22,491 bases of DNA from CAXRDE01 sp964342365 (lineage in GTDB: Bacteria > Cyanobacteriota > Sericytochromatia > UBA7694): assembly GCA_964342365.1 (NCBI GenBank), contig CAYFGW010000053.1:1-22491 (forward strand), given 5' to 3'. Under the pieces are notes generated by a model. That model was not told where the DNA came from and made no database searches. It saw only the letters and a program-made list of their open reading frames with translations. Shown piece by piece: positions 1 through 9,121 of the stretch. Numbering within the stretch: position 1 is the first letter of the stretch; the number at the start of each line of letters is the position of its first letter. Made by a program: the position numbers and the translations under genes.

Positions 1-428
1 TGAGAACTGTCTACAGAACCGGTGGCCACGCCAATGCCGTTACCTACCGCAGACACACCGGCACCCACCAGTGCAGCCAGCCCGGCACCTTTAATACTGG
101 TCATAGCCACATTTTTGAGACCGCCCATCACGCCTCTGGCATTGAGGGATGCAGCAGGATCGCCGGCGGGCGGTTTTTTAGCGAAAATAGACTTAATGCT
201 TTCTGACATTTTGCCGCTGAGTTTGTAGGCGGCAAAGGCACCCCCTGCACCGGGAGCTACTAAAGAAGTAATCGAAGAGAAACTGTCATCACCATAGGTG
301 TCACCACTCCCCACGTTATAGGGGTTGTATCCGCTGCCGGTGTTGTTGTACTGGGGGGGATTGTTCCCGTAATACGCCGGTGGCGAGGTGGCATAATAAT
401 TTTGTGTAGATATTCCCATAGAACCCAT
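1..428 (-). CDS. Gly/Ala-rich hypothetical protein, 3' end outside window
   Basis: The frame is open on the minus strand from an ATG at 426-428 to the left edge (142 codons and a partial one), so the gene is cut by the window. A good Shine-Dalgarno (AAGGAG, 9 nt before the ATG) supports the start. The first ~45 residues are rich in Tyr, Asn, Pro and Gly (YYATSPPAYYGNNPPQYNN-type sequence). From about residue 55 the protein becomes Gly/Ala/Val-rich with two stretches (about 55-68 and 113-137) that could be membrane-seeking or glycine-zipper-like, separated by a Lys/Ser/Pro linker. There is no classical signal peptide. I do not recognise a family. It is transcribed divergently from folE. A structural or surface role is conceivable from composition, but that is only inference. 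Confidence 0.7.
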   Translation of the reverse strand, partial: MGSMGISTQNYYATSPPAYYGNNPPQYNNTGSGYNPYNVGSGDTYGDDSFSSITSLVAPGAGGAFAAYKLSGKMSESIKSIFAKKPPAGDPAASLNARGVMGGLKNVAMTSIKGAGLAALVGAGVSAVGNGIGVATGSVDSS

Positions 429-566
429 GATGATACTCTCCTTAGATGAAACCTAATCGTTGTTTTAGATGTATTTAAACTCATCATAACGCATGAAGGT
501 TAAACAAAGATTATGGAAAGAGAAACGAAAAGTTAATTTTTGTTTTATCTCAGACGGCATAATAAT

Positions 567-582
567 ACTATAAAAATATAGT
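567..582. promoter_or_regulatory. A+T-rich inverted repeat in the divergent intergenic region
   Basis: ACTATA-AAAA-TATAGT is a perfect 6-bp inverted repeat with a 4-bp spacer, in the ~270-bp A+T-rich gap between the divergent Gly/Ala-rich gene and folE. It could be an operator or part of a promoter for either gene. No convincing -35/-10 pair can be assigned around it. Confidence 0.25.
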
Positions 583-653
583 CTTCTCATTTTAAAGCAC
601 ATGCGAGGGGACTATACACAAGGGTGTGTACACGGGTATAACTATTTTAAAAA

Positions 654-675
654 TGACACAGGTTTGACACAGGTT
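654..675. repeat. Perfect tandem 11-mer upstream of folE (possible operator)
   Basis: The 11-mer TGACACAGGTT occurs twice head to tail (654-664 and 665-675), ending 22 nt before the folE start codon. An 11-bp period puts both copies on the same face of the helix, as expected for paired regulator half-sites. The second copy includes TTGACA (664-669), which resembles a -35 box but has no suitable -10 downstream before the start codon. No known regulator is recognised. Confidence 0.4.
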
Positions 676-697
676 AAGCCGGAAATACAGGAAAATT

Positions 698-1390
698 ATG
701 AGTTTTAATCCCCAAAAGGTCGATCCAGAACTGGGCATGCGAGTGATGGAGTACCTTAAAACCAAAGGCGTGCATACGCCGCAAATTGAGAACGATTTAA
801 GCGATCAGCAAAAAGTAGAATATATCCGCGATAAGTTCAGCGACATTATGCAAACCCTCGGTTTGGATCTTTCGGATGATTCTTTACAGGACACTCCCAA
901 TCGTGTGGCCAAGATGTTTGTGAACGAAATTTACTGGGGACTGGATTACCGCAAGTTCCCCAAAATGACCGCCGTGGAAAACAAAATGGGTTATGAATCC
1001 ATGGTATTAGAGAAAAACATTGTGGTGCAGAGCAATTGTGAACACCATTTTGTGATTATTGATGGCTATGCGCACGTGGCGTACATTCCCAAAGAAAAGG
1101 TGTTGGGATTGAGTAAGCTCAATCGGGTGGTGGAGTATTTTTCTCGCCGTCCTCAGATTCAGGAACGATTGACGGAGCAAATTTTTTACACCCTGGAATA
1201 TATTCTGGAAACTTCAGATATTGCGGTGATGGTGAATGCCAAGCACTTCTGTGTAAAAAGCCGCGGTGTAGAAGATATTAACAGTGAAACCATTACCAGT
1301 AAGGTGGGCGGATGTTTCAAAGACGATCCCTCTACCCGTATGGAGTTTTTACAACTGGTACGTTCTCCGGTGGGCTCTTTTACGGCATAG
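698..1390 (+). CDS. folE: GTP cyclohydrolase I
   Basis: This 230-aa protein is a type I GTP cyclohydrolase, the cytosolic Zn enzyme that converts GTP to 7,8-dihydroneopterin triphosphate, the first step towards tetrahydrofolate. The Zn and catalytic residues of the E. coli enzyme are all visible: Cys114 and His116/His117 in NCEHHF, and His183/Cys185 in KHFCVKSRG. The LGLSKLNRVVEYFSRRPQ(x)QERLT stretch (about 137-159) is the family signature, and the length is normal for the long E. coli-like form with its N-terminal helix. The start has AGGA 5 nt upstream. A 28-nt gap separates it from tex, so the two may be cotranscribed. The family assignment is very secure. Confidence 0.97.
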   Translation: MSFNPQKVDPELGMRVMEYLKTKGVHTPQIENDLSDQQKVEYIRDKFSDIMQTLGLDLSDDSLQDTPNRVAKMFVNEIYWGLDYRKFPKMTAVENKMGYESMVLEKNIVVQSNCEHHFVIIDGYAHVAYIPKEKVLGLSKLNRVVEYFSRRPQIQERLTEQIFYTLEYILETSDIAVMVNAKHFCVKSRGVEDINSETITSKVGGCFKDDPSTRMEFLQLVRSPVGSFTA

Positions 1391-1418
1391 GTTATACTGA
1401 CTTTCAGGAGCCTCAGTT

Positions 1419-3548
1419 ATGTTACTACAATCTCTTGAAAAACATTTAAATTTGCCCCGCCGGGGCATCGAAGCGGTGGTCAAACTTCATCAGGAAGGGG
1501 CCACCGTCCCTTTTATGGCCCGTTATCGTAAAGATACTACCGGTGGCCTGGACGAAGTGCAAATTCGCGAGATTATTGCTGAACTGGAGCGCCAGGAGGC
1601 CCTCAATGCCCGCCGTGAAACCATTTTTAAAACCCTCGGCGAACGGCTGACTCCCGAACTCAAAGCCCGTTTTCTGGCCGCAGACACCGCCACGGCCCTG
1701 GAAGACCTTTATCTGCCCTACAAGCCCCGGCGGCGCACCCGGGCCCAAAAAGCCCGGGAAGCGGGACTTGAACCCCTCGCCCGGGCGCTGCGTTACGGAC
1801 ATGCCCGGTCTCCGCTGGACCTTGCCCGGTCTTTTACAAAAGAGGGGCTTACTCCAGAGGGCGCTTTACAGGGAGCCAGAGATATTGTAGCGGAAGGCCT
1901 GGCGGAAAATGCCACGCTGCGTGACATTGCCCGGGACGTGCTCTGGCACCGGGGAAAACTCAATGCAAAAGCGGTCAAAGACGCCGAAGACCGTCGTTTT
2001 GAGGATTATCACGACTTTTCCAGTGCGCTACGCTCCATTCCCTCCCATCGCTTTTTAGCTCTTCAACGGGGGGAAGCTGCCAAGGCCCTGCGTCTCAGCA
2101 TTGAACTGGACGCCGATGTATTTCTGAAGCGGGCCGGGGGTTACCTTCAGGTGGGCCGTTCCAAACGTTCCTCTGCCTGGGACGAACAGCTCAAAACCGC
2201 CCTGGCGGACAGCTGGAAGCGTCTCCTGCGACCTTCTATCATCACAGAAGTGTTTCAAACTCTTAAAATCCGCTCCGATGAACGGGCGATTGCCATTTTC
2301 TCTAAAAACGTAGAAGACTTACTGCTGGCGCCTCCGCTGGGCACGCGCTCCGTCATGGCCTTTGATCCAGGACTGCGCACGGGCATTAAATGCGTCATGC
2401 TCAGTCATACCGGAGATTTGCTGGATCACTGGGTGTTACACAGCACCCGTCAGCCTGAGGCCGCCAAAGTCCTTTTTCTAAAAAAGTGGCGGCAGCATCA
2501 GCCGGAAGCCATTGCCATTGGTGACGGTACCGGGGGCCGCGAAGCCCAGCAGGCGGTGAGAGAGTGGCTTAAAGGGCTTGACCATGAAGCCACGCCACCG
2601 CTAATCGTGTCCGTGCCAGAAACCGGAGCCAGCATCTATTCGGCGTCTGAACTGGCCCGCGAGGAGTTTCCTGAACTGGATTTGACCTTTCGGGGGGCGG
2701 TATCCATCGGTCGCCGTTTACAAGACCCTCTGGCCGAGCTGGTGAAAATTCCCCCTCGCTCTCTGGGGGTAGGTCAGTACCAGCACGACGTGGATCAAAA
2801 AGCTCTCTCTCAGGAGCTGACCCGGCGCGTGGAGAGCTGTGTGAACCGGGTGGGGGTAGAACTCAATACTGCCAGCGTGCCCCTGTTGGCCTATGTGTCT
2901 GGCTTAAGCCAAAAGGTGGCGCAAAATATTGTGGACCACCGCCAGGCTCAGGGCGCTTTTGTGTCCCGGGCGGCCCTGAAAAAAGTAAAGGGATTGGGCC
3001 CTAAAACCTTTGAACAGGCTGCCGGATTTTTACGCATTCGCCAGAGTAAGCAGGTGTTGGATCGCACCGGTGTACACCCGGAACAATATGATACGGTGAA
3101 ACGCATGGTGGCGGATCTGGACTGTTCTCTGGAAACCCTGGTGAGTCATCCTCAGCGCCATCGGACTCAATTGGAGCAGCTGCCGCTTAAACGTTATGCC
3201 TCTGAGGAGGTGGGCGCTTTTGCCCTGCAAGATATTGTGGCGGAGCTGCAAAAACCGGGGCGGGATCCCCGTGATAAGTTCCAGATGCCCACCTTTGCGG
3301 CCCATGTGCAGACGCTCAACGATCTCAAAGCGGACATGGTGTTAGAAGGTCGAGTCACCAATATCACGGCCTTTGGTGCTTTTGTAGACATTGGTGTGCA
3401 TCAGGACGGATTGGTGCATATTTCCCAGCTGGCAGAAGGTTTTGTAAAAGATCCTCAGGACGTGGTGCGTCAGGGGCAGACTCTGAAGGTGAAGGTGCTA
3501 GAAGTGGATCAAAAGCGCCGTCGTATTCAGCTCAGCGCCAGGCTTTAG
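1419..3548 (+). CDS. tex: Tex family S1 RNA-binding protein
   Basis: This 709-aa protein matches Tex (bacterial homologue of the eukaryotic Spt6 core), a nucleic-acid-binding protein tied to transcription. Domain order is as expected: helical Tex N-terminal region (about 1-190, with MARYRKDTTGGLDE near residue 33), a YqgF/RuvC-like fold starting at about 310 (MAFDPGLRTGIK, then IGDGTGGRE), helix-hairpin-helix motifs (about 505-540), and a C-terminal S1 domain (635-709, with GRVTNITAFGAFVDIG). The length is near the family norm of 720-780, so it is complete, with only a short C-terminal tail after S1. The start is set by AGGAG, 8 nt upstream. It is followed by the HEAT-repeat gene on the same strand. 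Confidence 0.96.
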   Translation: MLLQSLEKHLNLPRRGIEAVVKLHQEGATVPFMARYRKDTTGGLDEVQIREIIAELERQEALNARRETIFKTLGERLTPELKARFLAADTATALEDLYLPYKPRRRTRAQKAREAGLEPLARALRYGHARSPLDLARSFTKEGLTPEGALQGARDIVAEGLAENATLRDIARDVLWHRGKLNAKAVKDAEDRRFEDYHDFSSALRSIPSHRFLALQRGEAAKALRLSIELDADVFLKRAGGYLQVGRSKRSSAWDEQLKTALADSWKRLLRPSIITEVFQTLKIRSDERAIAIFSKNVEDLLLAPPLGTRSVMAFDPGLRTGIKCVMLSHTGDLLDHWVLHSTRQPEAAKVLFLKKWRQHQPEAIAIGDGTGGREAQQAVREWLKGLDHEATPPLIVSVPETGASIYSASELAREEFPELDLTFRGAVSIGRRLQDPLAELVKIPPRSLGVGQYQHDVDQKALSQELTRRVESCVNRVGVELNTASVPLLAYVSGLSQKVAQNIVDHRQAQGAFVSRAALKKVKGLGPKTFEQAAGFLRIRQSKQVLDRTGVHPEQYDTVKRMVADLDCSLETLVSHPQRHRTQLEQLPLKRYASEEVGAFALQDIVAELQKPGRDPRDKFQMPTFAAHVQTLNDLKADMVLEGRVTNITAFGAFVDIGVHQDGLVHISQLAEGFVKDPQDVVRQGQTLKVKVLEVDQKRRRIQLSARL

Positions 3549-3559
3549 CAGGTCTTTTG

Positions 3560-3694
3560 ATGACAGGTCCACTGCCCCCCTTTCTGCGGAAGCTGTTTTC
3601 TTTAATCGTGGCCATTGTTTTTGGCCTCTATTTGCTTTATATTTTAAACGGAGAAACCCAATATGTCAGAGTCTTTTGCCTTCCGTTTACGTGA
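3560..3694 (+). CDS. Possible 44-aa single-span membrane peptide
   Basis: A short ORF begins 11 nt after the tex stop and overlaps the first 32 nt of the HEAT-repeat gene in another frame. It encodes 44 residues: a short Pro/Arg/Lys N-terminus (PPFLRK), one strong hydrophobic segment (about 12-29, LFSLIVAIVFGLYLLYIL) and a short tail. The hydrophobic segment and the fact that this ORF fills the otherwise empty gap between tex and the next gene argue for it. The overlap, the weak Shine-Dalgarno (CAGG at about 8 nt) and its size argue against it. No family is recognised. Confidence 0.35.
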   Translation: MTGPLPPFLRKLFSLIVAIVFGLYLLYILNGETQYVRVFCLPFT

Positions 3695-6600
3695 TCCCAA
3701 TCCCGAAATGCGTGAACGCGCTTTAATGGAATTGGTGTTTGCCCCGGACGTTAACCAGTTGGAGCATATGCTAAAAAACGCCACCGATAAAGATCGGGAC
3801 GTGCGCCGTACCACCATGCTGGCGCTGGGTGCCCTGAATGTGCCTGAAGTGTTGCCGGGGCTTCTAGAAGGCCTTCTGGATGACGATAATGACGTGGTGA
3901 TTGCCGCAGAACACGCCTTATCCAAGCTGGGAGAAAAAGCAGAACAGCATTTATACGAATGGTTATTTGCCTCTGACTGGCTCAAACGCCGCGCGGCCCT
4001 GCAAGCGCTCAAACACTTTGAAGTGGTGGCTGAGCGGGTCATTCCCTTTGTGCACGACGAGGTGTGGGAGGTGCGCTACGGTGCTTATGTGCTATTGGCC
4101 AGTATTCCCAGTGACGACTCCCTGAAGGTGCTGCTGCGCTCTGCTGACCAGGAAGATCATCCCCAGGCCCGGGACGGAATTCTCTATGCTCTGGGCAAAA
4201 TCCAGCGGCCCGAAGCCCGAGACGTGCTTTTACAACGTTTTTTTGATCCTCAGGATATAGACAATACGGATATTCTGGCGCAGTCTATTGAGGATTACGG
4301 CACGGAGGTGGTGGAACCCCTTAAAAAATGGGGGCTCTGGTCTCCTTATCCCCACGTGCGGGCCCTGAGTGCCGCTTTGCTCTCGCAAATGGAAGTGGAG
4401 GATTTACTGCCCGAATTTCGGGCGTTGCTGTATGATTCCACCCTTGAAGTGCGAGAAACGGTGGCGTATGCCCTTTATCAATACACCACCGAACCCATCT
4501 GGGAGCTGCTGGCGGGTTTGTATCAGGACGCTGACGGTATTTTTGCAGAGGCCTTAAAAGCCATTACCGAACTGCCGTTGCCCGGCGTGGAAGAAAAAAC
4601 CACGCTGCTCTTACAAGTTTTTGATCAGAATCAGCTGCCGGCTCGCAGCTTGCTTTTGATTCAGGCCCTCGAGAAAATGGATGCCCGGGGAGCCACACAG
4701 GCTTTTATTGAAAAGCTGCGTATTACGCCTTCTTTAAAAGAGTCGGAAAACCTGATTCGTGCCCTGGGGCACTTTAAAGCCCGGGCGGCTATTCCTGATT
4801 TGCTGACCTTATTTGAAGAGCCCGCCTTAGAAAATCCGGTGGCCACAGCCCTTGTGCAGATTGCTCCGGAACAGGACTTCTGGCAGGACTTTTTAGACCG
4901 GCAGTCTCTTTCACCCCAGGCTTTGCTTTCTCTTTATACCACTCTGTCTACCCGCAGGCCCTGTCGCGCTTTTTTGATTCGGGAGGCCCTCAAAGGGTTC
5001 TCACTCACATCCCGGGTCCGTGCTCTCCAGGTGCTTGTGCCCCATCAGCGACGTTTTGAGGACTTTCGAACCGCTGAATTTTTAAAAGACTATTTAAAAC
5101 AACACCCCGAACCCGAAGAGCAAACTCTGGATGCCCTGATTCATTTGAGTGAAGCGGTGGACATTTTGCCGGATACGGCATTTGCCACTTCCAGCCAGTG
5201 GTTGTCTTCTCCCTATGAGAACTTGCGTCGGGGAGGGGTTTACTTTCTTCGCCCCCATCGCCTGCAGTTTCAAACCCAGCTGCTGGAACTTCTAGAGCAC
5301 GAACTCTGGTTTGTGCGCCACAGCGTTTTAGAAATTCTGGGCCCTGAGGCCCATCCGGAGGTGATTGCTGCTATTCGGGCGGGCTTAACAGACAGAGACC
5401 GAGACGTGCGGGTGCTGGCCGTGGCGCTGGTGGGGCAGCTACAGGTGCCCGAACGCCTGGACTGGTTGGTAGACACCCTGGAAAACGGTTATCGTGAAAT
5501 TCGGGCGGTGGCCGCCCGGGCGCTGGGCCGCTTTGAAAATCATAAGGTGGTGCTTGAGCCCCTGGAAATGGCGCTGGTGGAAGATGAGGCCGCAGAAGTG
5601 CGGCAGGCGGCCATTGAAACCCTGACCCGTCTGGAGGCCCCCGATTTACAAGCTCTGATTGAAGAAGCACTGGATTATGAAGATGATCCTGAGGTGTGGC
5701 TGGCGGGCATTCAGTCCCTGGTCAAGCAGCATGCGCAGGCGGCCCACCAGCGTGCCCTCACCTTTTTAGAAAGTCCCCTGGAACTCAAATACCTGCGTCA
5801 GCTAATTCAGCTTTTTGGAGAACAAACCTGGCCCCTGGAACCCCTTCAGGCCGCTATCAAACACCATACACCGGAGCTGCAAACCCAGTTAGAACGGCAG
5901 CTGCTGCCGTTTTTATGCGCCCAGCGTCCTGACATGGCCCGTCAGGCCCTCTATCATGATGAAGCCCGCACCGTGGCCGCCGTGATTCAGCACCTGCCCG
6001 AAGAGATGCTGCAGGCAGAAAAAATCTGGATCAAGGCCCTCTGGAAGCAGAAAGATCCGTACATTCGTCGCGCTATCTACGCCCGCTGGTCCCGTTCAGA
6101 GGCCCTCTGGGATGAGTTTGTGGCGCTGGCCCGTCAGGAAGAGGACCTTTCTTTAAGACAGACCCTGATTGAAAAATTAGAGGGTATGCCCCTGGACCGC
6201 ATGCTCCCGCTGTGTGAGTCGCTCTTTGTCAAACACACCGCCCACACTCAGAGTCCGCTGGTGTGGTCTCTGGCCAGTCATTTGCAAACGCGTCTTTCTC
6301 ATGAGGAATTGCAGCGGGTGTTTCAGGTTTTTGTACGTTCTCAGGACAGTATTCGCCAACAGGTGTTTGAGATGCTGGCGGCCACACGAGGACCGCAGGT
6401 GCTGCCTCTGCTGGATTTAGCACTGGAAAGCTGGGACCAGGATCTTGTGAATCAGAGTGTGGTCATTCTGCCGCTGTTTGAAGGAGAAGGACTGGAACGC
6501 CTGCTCAAGATCTGGCCAGAAGCGCCTCTGGCCACCCGTTCGGTACTCTTAAATACCCTTTTGCGCTTTGAAAAAGATTTTGCAGAATCCGCTCGTTTAT

Positions 6601-7670
6601 TACCCCTGCTGGAAGAGGCGCTGTGGATTCCCCAACTGCAGGCTCAGGCCCTGGCTGCTTTTGTACACTTTGGTCGCGACTTTGCCTTTGACACCCTCAT
6701 CAAACATCTCAGCGATTCCCCTGAGCAGCGCTCTTTGCGTTATGCCATTGCCCATGCGCTGGTACAGCTGTCTGAAGACCCTCTCTGGAAGCGCATGCGC
6801 GGCGTGAACAGTCAATTGCCCATGCGTCGCCAGCGGGCTTTGATTCAACTCAAAAAAGCCCTGCGTGAGGCGGATCCCGACATACCCTGGTACGCCTGTT
6901 TGATTCATTTGCACGAAGACGAGGCCTACGGGGTACGCTCCCGATTTTACGAACTGAATTTGCCCCCTCAGCACCGCTGGCACAATATTTTGACCCGGGG
7001 CCTGCGCTACGACAAACTGCCCGTCCAACTGGTGTGCGTGACCCAACTGGAAATGATTTTCGACGAACGGGTCAAAGAAGAATTATTGTCTTTCTGGCCA
7101 GAGGCCCGCTTTATGCTCAAAGAAAGCATTCTAAGCGTGCTCGCTAACCACGGCATGCCGGGCATGAGCTTAGAATGCATCACCGATATTGATAGCAAGG
7201 TGAGAATCAGTGCGGCCTGTTTGAGCGGCCTGCATCGCATGGTACACGCAGAACCCTTGCTGATTGAGCGGGTGTGGAACGACCCCAGTGATGCGGTGAG
7301 GGGCTCCTGCTGCTGGAGCCTGGGACAACTGGGCACCGATGCCGCCCGGGACACCCTGTATGAGGTGGTGGCTCAGAATCATTTTGCCCTGCGTTATCAG
7401 GCCCTGCGGGCCCTGGGCAATATTGAGGCTGCCGGAGACTATTTAACCACCTGCCTCAAAACCTTTCAACAGGACAGAGAACTGCTTTTTGTGACGCTGC
7501 AAAGCTTGAAACAGCTGCGCCATGCTCCGGCGGTGCCGCTGGTGATTGATATGCTTGAAAACACCCGCGACGAGGAACTAAAAACCCGCTGTCTGTCCAT
7601 GTTAAAAGCGGTGAAAAGCTCTCAGTCTAAACAGTATTTAATGTCGCGTCTGCGCGGAGGTCTTTCATGA
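3663..7670 (+). CDS. Very large HEAT-repeat protein
   Basis: This 1335-aa protein is an alpha-solenoid of HEAT (PBS-lyase-like) repeats almost end to end. Repeat units of about 31-35 residues recur with the pattern D.D..VR..A..ALG.L, clear at about 44-56 (DRDVRRTTMLALGALN), 558-590 (DRDVRVLAVALVGQL), 595-625 (YREIRAVAARALGRF), 630-660 (AAEVRQAAIETL) and near the C-terminus (SDAVRGSCCWSLGQLG, then HFALRYQALRALGNIE). There is no signal peptide or membrane segment, so it is probably a cytosolic scaffold. The start has GGAG 9 nt upstream. Its TGA overlaps the ATG of the ADP-ribosylglycohydrolase gene, so the two are translationally coupled and may act together. The molecular partner cannot be inferred. 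Confidence 0.93.
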   Translation: MSESFAFRLRDPNPEMRERALMELVFAPDVNQLEHMLKNATDKDRDVRRTTMLALGALNVPEVLPGLLEGLLDDDNDVVIAAEHALSKLGEKAEQHLYEWLFASDWLKRRAALQALKHFEVVAERVIPFVHDEVWEVRYGAYVLLASIPSDDSLKVLLRSADQEDHPQARDGILYALGKIQRPEARDVLLQRFFDPQDIDNTDILAQSIEDYGTEVVEPLKKWGLWSPYPHVRALSAALLSQMEVEDLLPEFRALLYDSTLEVRETVAYALYQYTTEPIWELLAGLYQDADGIFAEALKAITELPLPGVEEKTTLLLQVFDQNQLPARSLLLIQALEKMDARGATQAFIEKLRITPSLKESENLIRALGHFKARAAIPDLLTLFEEPALENPVATALVQIAPEQDFWQDFLDRQSLSPQALLSLYTTLSTRRPCRAFLIREALKGFSLTSRVRALQVLVPHQRRFEDFRTAEFLKDYLKQHPEPEEQTLDALIHLSEAVDILPDTAFATSSQWLSSPYENLRRGGVYFLRPHRLQFQTQLLELLEHELWFVRHSVLEILGPEAHPEVIAAIRAGLTDRDRDVRVLAVALVGQLQVPERLDWLVDTLENGYREIRAVAARALGRFENHKVVLEPLEMALVEDEAAEVRQAAIETLTRLEAPDLQALIEEALDYEDDPEVWLAGIQSLVKQHAQAAHQRALTFLESPLELKYLRQLIQLFGEQTWPLEPLQAAIKHHTPELQTQLERQLLPFLCAQRPDMARQALYHDEARTVAAVIQHLPEEMLQAEKIWIKALWKQKDPYIRRAIYARWSRSEALWDEFVALARQEEDLSLRQTLIEKLEGMPLDRMLPLCESLFVKHTAHTQSPLVWSLASHLQTRLSHEELQRVFQVFVRSQDSIRQQVFEMLAATRGPQVLPLLDLALESWDQDLVNQSVVILPLFEGEGLERLLKIWPEAPLATRSVLLNTLLRFEKDFAESARLLPLLEEALWIPQLQAQALAAFVHFGRDFAFDTLIKHLSDSPEQRSLRYAIAHALVQLSEDPLWKRMRGVNSQLPMRRQRALIQLKKALREADPDIPWYACLIHLHEDEAYGVRSRFYELNLPPQHRWHNILTRGLRYDKLPVQLVCVTQLEMIFDERVKEELLSFWPEARFMLKESILSVLANHGMPGMSLECITDIDSKVRISAACLSGLHRMVHAEPLLIERVWNDPSDAVRGSCCWSLGQLGTDAARDTLYEVVAQNHFALRYQALRALGNIEAAGDYLTTCLKTFQQDRELLFVTLQSLKQLRHAPAVPLVIDMLENTRDEELKTRCLSMLKAVKSSQSKQYLMSRLRGGLS

Positions 7671-8737
7671 ATACAGCCTTTGAAAAGAGCCTGCTGGGCG
7701 GTGCCCTGGGAGACGCCTGCGGCCACGATATTGAATTCTGGTCCATCGCCGATATTCGCCAGCATTACGGCGAAGCCGGTGTGCAAACCCTCACCACGCC
7801 CCATATTACCGACGATACCCAGATGACCCTGTTTACCGCTGAAGGCATTCTGCTCTGGCATACACAGTCCCTGTCCACGGACGCAGCTCTGATCCAATGC
7901 ATCTACGAAGCATACCTGCGCTGGCTCCACACCCAGGAGGGCACAGCGCTTCCGGCCAAAGTTAAAAACGCCGGCTTTTTGTTATCTTATGAGGAACTCC
8001 ATGTGCAGCGAGCACCCGGAGCCACCTGCCTGAGTGCCCTGCAAACAGCACTCCATACGGGTAAACCCGGCTCCCGTGAACACCGTCTCAACGACAGCAA
8101 GGGCTGTGGCGGCATTATGCGCGTGGCTCCGGTAGGCCTGTACTTTTTTAGAGATCCCGAAAAAGCCTTTCGCCTGGCTGCAGATGCCGCCGCCCTGACC
8201 CACAGTCATCCTTCGGGATTTTTATCCAGCGGTTTTTTTGCGGCACTGCTGGCCCTGATTTACGCAGAGGCTTCTGACGGTTCTCATAAGGCTGATGGCG
8301 CCCACCAGCGACTCAGCCAACATATTGAGGTGTTGTTTCCCCTGCTTAAAAGTTATGGAGATCACGAGGAGGTGCTAATAGCACTGGATCAGATGCTGGA
8401 AATACACCACAGCAGCCAGGCGCTGACGCCGGAATTACTGGAGAAAATGGGCAAAAACTGGCCCGGCGCAGTGGGGGAAGAAGCGCTGGCCATGGGATTG
8501 CTCTGCGCGTTGCGCCATCGAAATTTTAAAACCGGCGTGCTGGCTTCAGCCAATCACAGCGGAGATAGTGACAGTACCGCCACCTTAACCGGGCAGGTGC
8601 TGGGCATGTACGGGGATTTACCCACAGACTGGGTCACGTATATTTCTGAGGCACCGGAATCAGGAGCACTGGCGGGATCAGGAACTCTGGTCCAGGATGT
8701 GGCGGCAAAGTTATACCGCTGTGCGCACGGCCTTTAA
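7667..8737 (+). CDS. ADP-ribosylglycohydrolase (DraG/ARH family)
   Basis: This 356-aa protein belongs to the ADP-ribosylglycohydrolase family, di-Mg enzymes that remove ADP-ribose from proteins or small molecules. Visible hallmarks are the N-terminal GGALGDACG (11-19), the first metal-binding motif ITDDTQM (47-53, Thr48/Asp49/Asp50), CGGIMRVAPVGL in the middle, and the second metal motif GDSDST (299-304, Asp300/Asp302/Ser303). All key residues are present, so it should be active. The ATG overlaps the HEAT-gene stop by 4 nt, and GGAGG lies 6 nt before it. Its 3' end overlaps a convergent minus-strand ORF by 27 nt. The substrate is unknown. Coupling to a HEAT scaffold suggests, as inference, a substrate-presenting partner. 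Confidence 0.93.
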   Translation: MNTAFEKSLLGGALGDACGHDIEFWSIADIRQHYGEAGVQTLTTPHITDDTQMTLFTAEGILLWHTQSLSTDAALIQCIYEAYLRWLHTQEGTALPAKVKNAGFLLSYEELHVQRAPGATCLSALQTALHTGKPGSREHRLNDSKGCGGIMRVAPVGLYFFRDPEKAFRLAADAAALTHSHPSGFLSSGFFAALLALIYAEASDGSHKADGAHQRLSQHIEVLFPLLKSYGDHEEVLIALDQMLEIHHSSQALTPELLEKMGKNWPGAVGEEALAMGLLCALRHRNFKTGVLASANHSGDSDSTATLTGQVLGMYGDLPTDWVTYISEAPESGALAGSGTLVQDVAAKLYRCAHGL

Positions 8738-9076
8738 GGGGTCCGAGTAACCGGCTCTGGCTAGCTTTTCTGCCTGACGGGCTTTGGCATCGGCACTTAA
8801 AAAACGCAGATGCCCCTGCATTTTTTCCATTTCTCGCAACAGTTTATTAAAACAGGTGTCGCTAAAGACGAAATTATGGTCCTGACTGAGCAAGACAAAG
8901 CGCGGGCAGAGTTTGCCTTTTTGCAAAAGCGGAGCCCCTTTGTAAATGGCGAAATGCTGCTGATCGGGAATACGCCGGGAAAAAATTTTGCGGTACACGT
9001 CCCCCTGTAAAGAGACGCGTTCGGGCATGGATGTGGTAGATAGCGCAGAAACAGGTTTTATTTGTAAGCTTGTCAT
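8711..9076 (-). CDS. Hypothetical protein, 121 aa
   Basis: This 121-residue, Lys/Arg-rich soluble protein has no recognised family. Its C-terminal third (about 80-113) looks like an amphipathic helix with heptad-like spacing (LLREMEKMQGHLRF followed by DAKARQAEKLARAGY). It converges on and overlaps the 3' end of the ADP-ribosylglycohydrolase gene by 27 nt. There is no clear Shine-Dalgarno before the ATG, but a minus-strand promoter (see 9086-9114) would place transcription start within a few nucleotides of the ATG, so a leaderless transcript is plausible. A competing 66-aa frame lies on the plus strand inside it and has less support. I judge the minus frame real but unproven. Confidence 0.6.
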   Translation of the reverse strand: MTSLQIKPVSALSTTSMPERVSLQGDVYRKIFSRRIPDQQHFAIYKGAPLLQKGKLCPRFVLLSQDHNFVFSDTCFNKLLREMEKMQGHLRFLSADAKARQAEKLARAGYSDPLKAVRTAV

Positions 9077-9085
9077 CGTTTCTTA

Positions 9086-9114
9086 ATAATATAACGCTGA
9101 GTCTTAGAAGTAAA
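9086..9114 (-). promoter_or_regulatory. Promoter for the 121-aa ORF
   Basis: On the minus strand, TTTACT (9109-9114) and TATTAT (9086-9091) are separated by 17 bp, a good sigma70-type pair. The TATTAT ends only 9 nt before the ATG at 9074-9076, so the message would be leaderless or nearly so. This fits the missing ribosome binding site. Confidence 0.45.
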
Positions 9115-9121
9115 CCCGATT

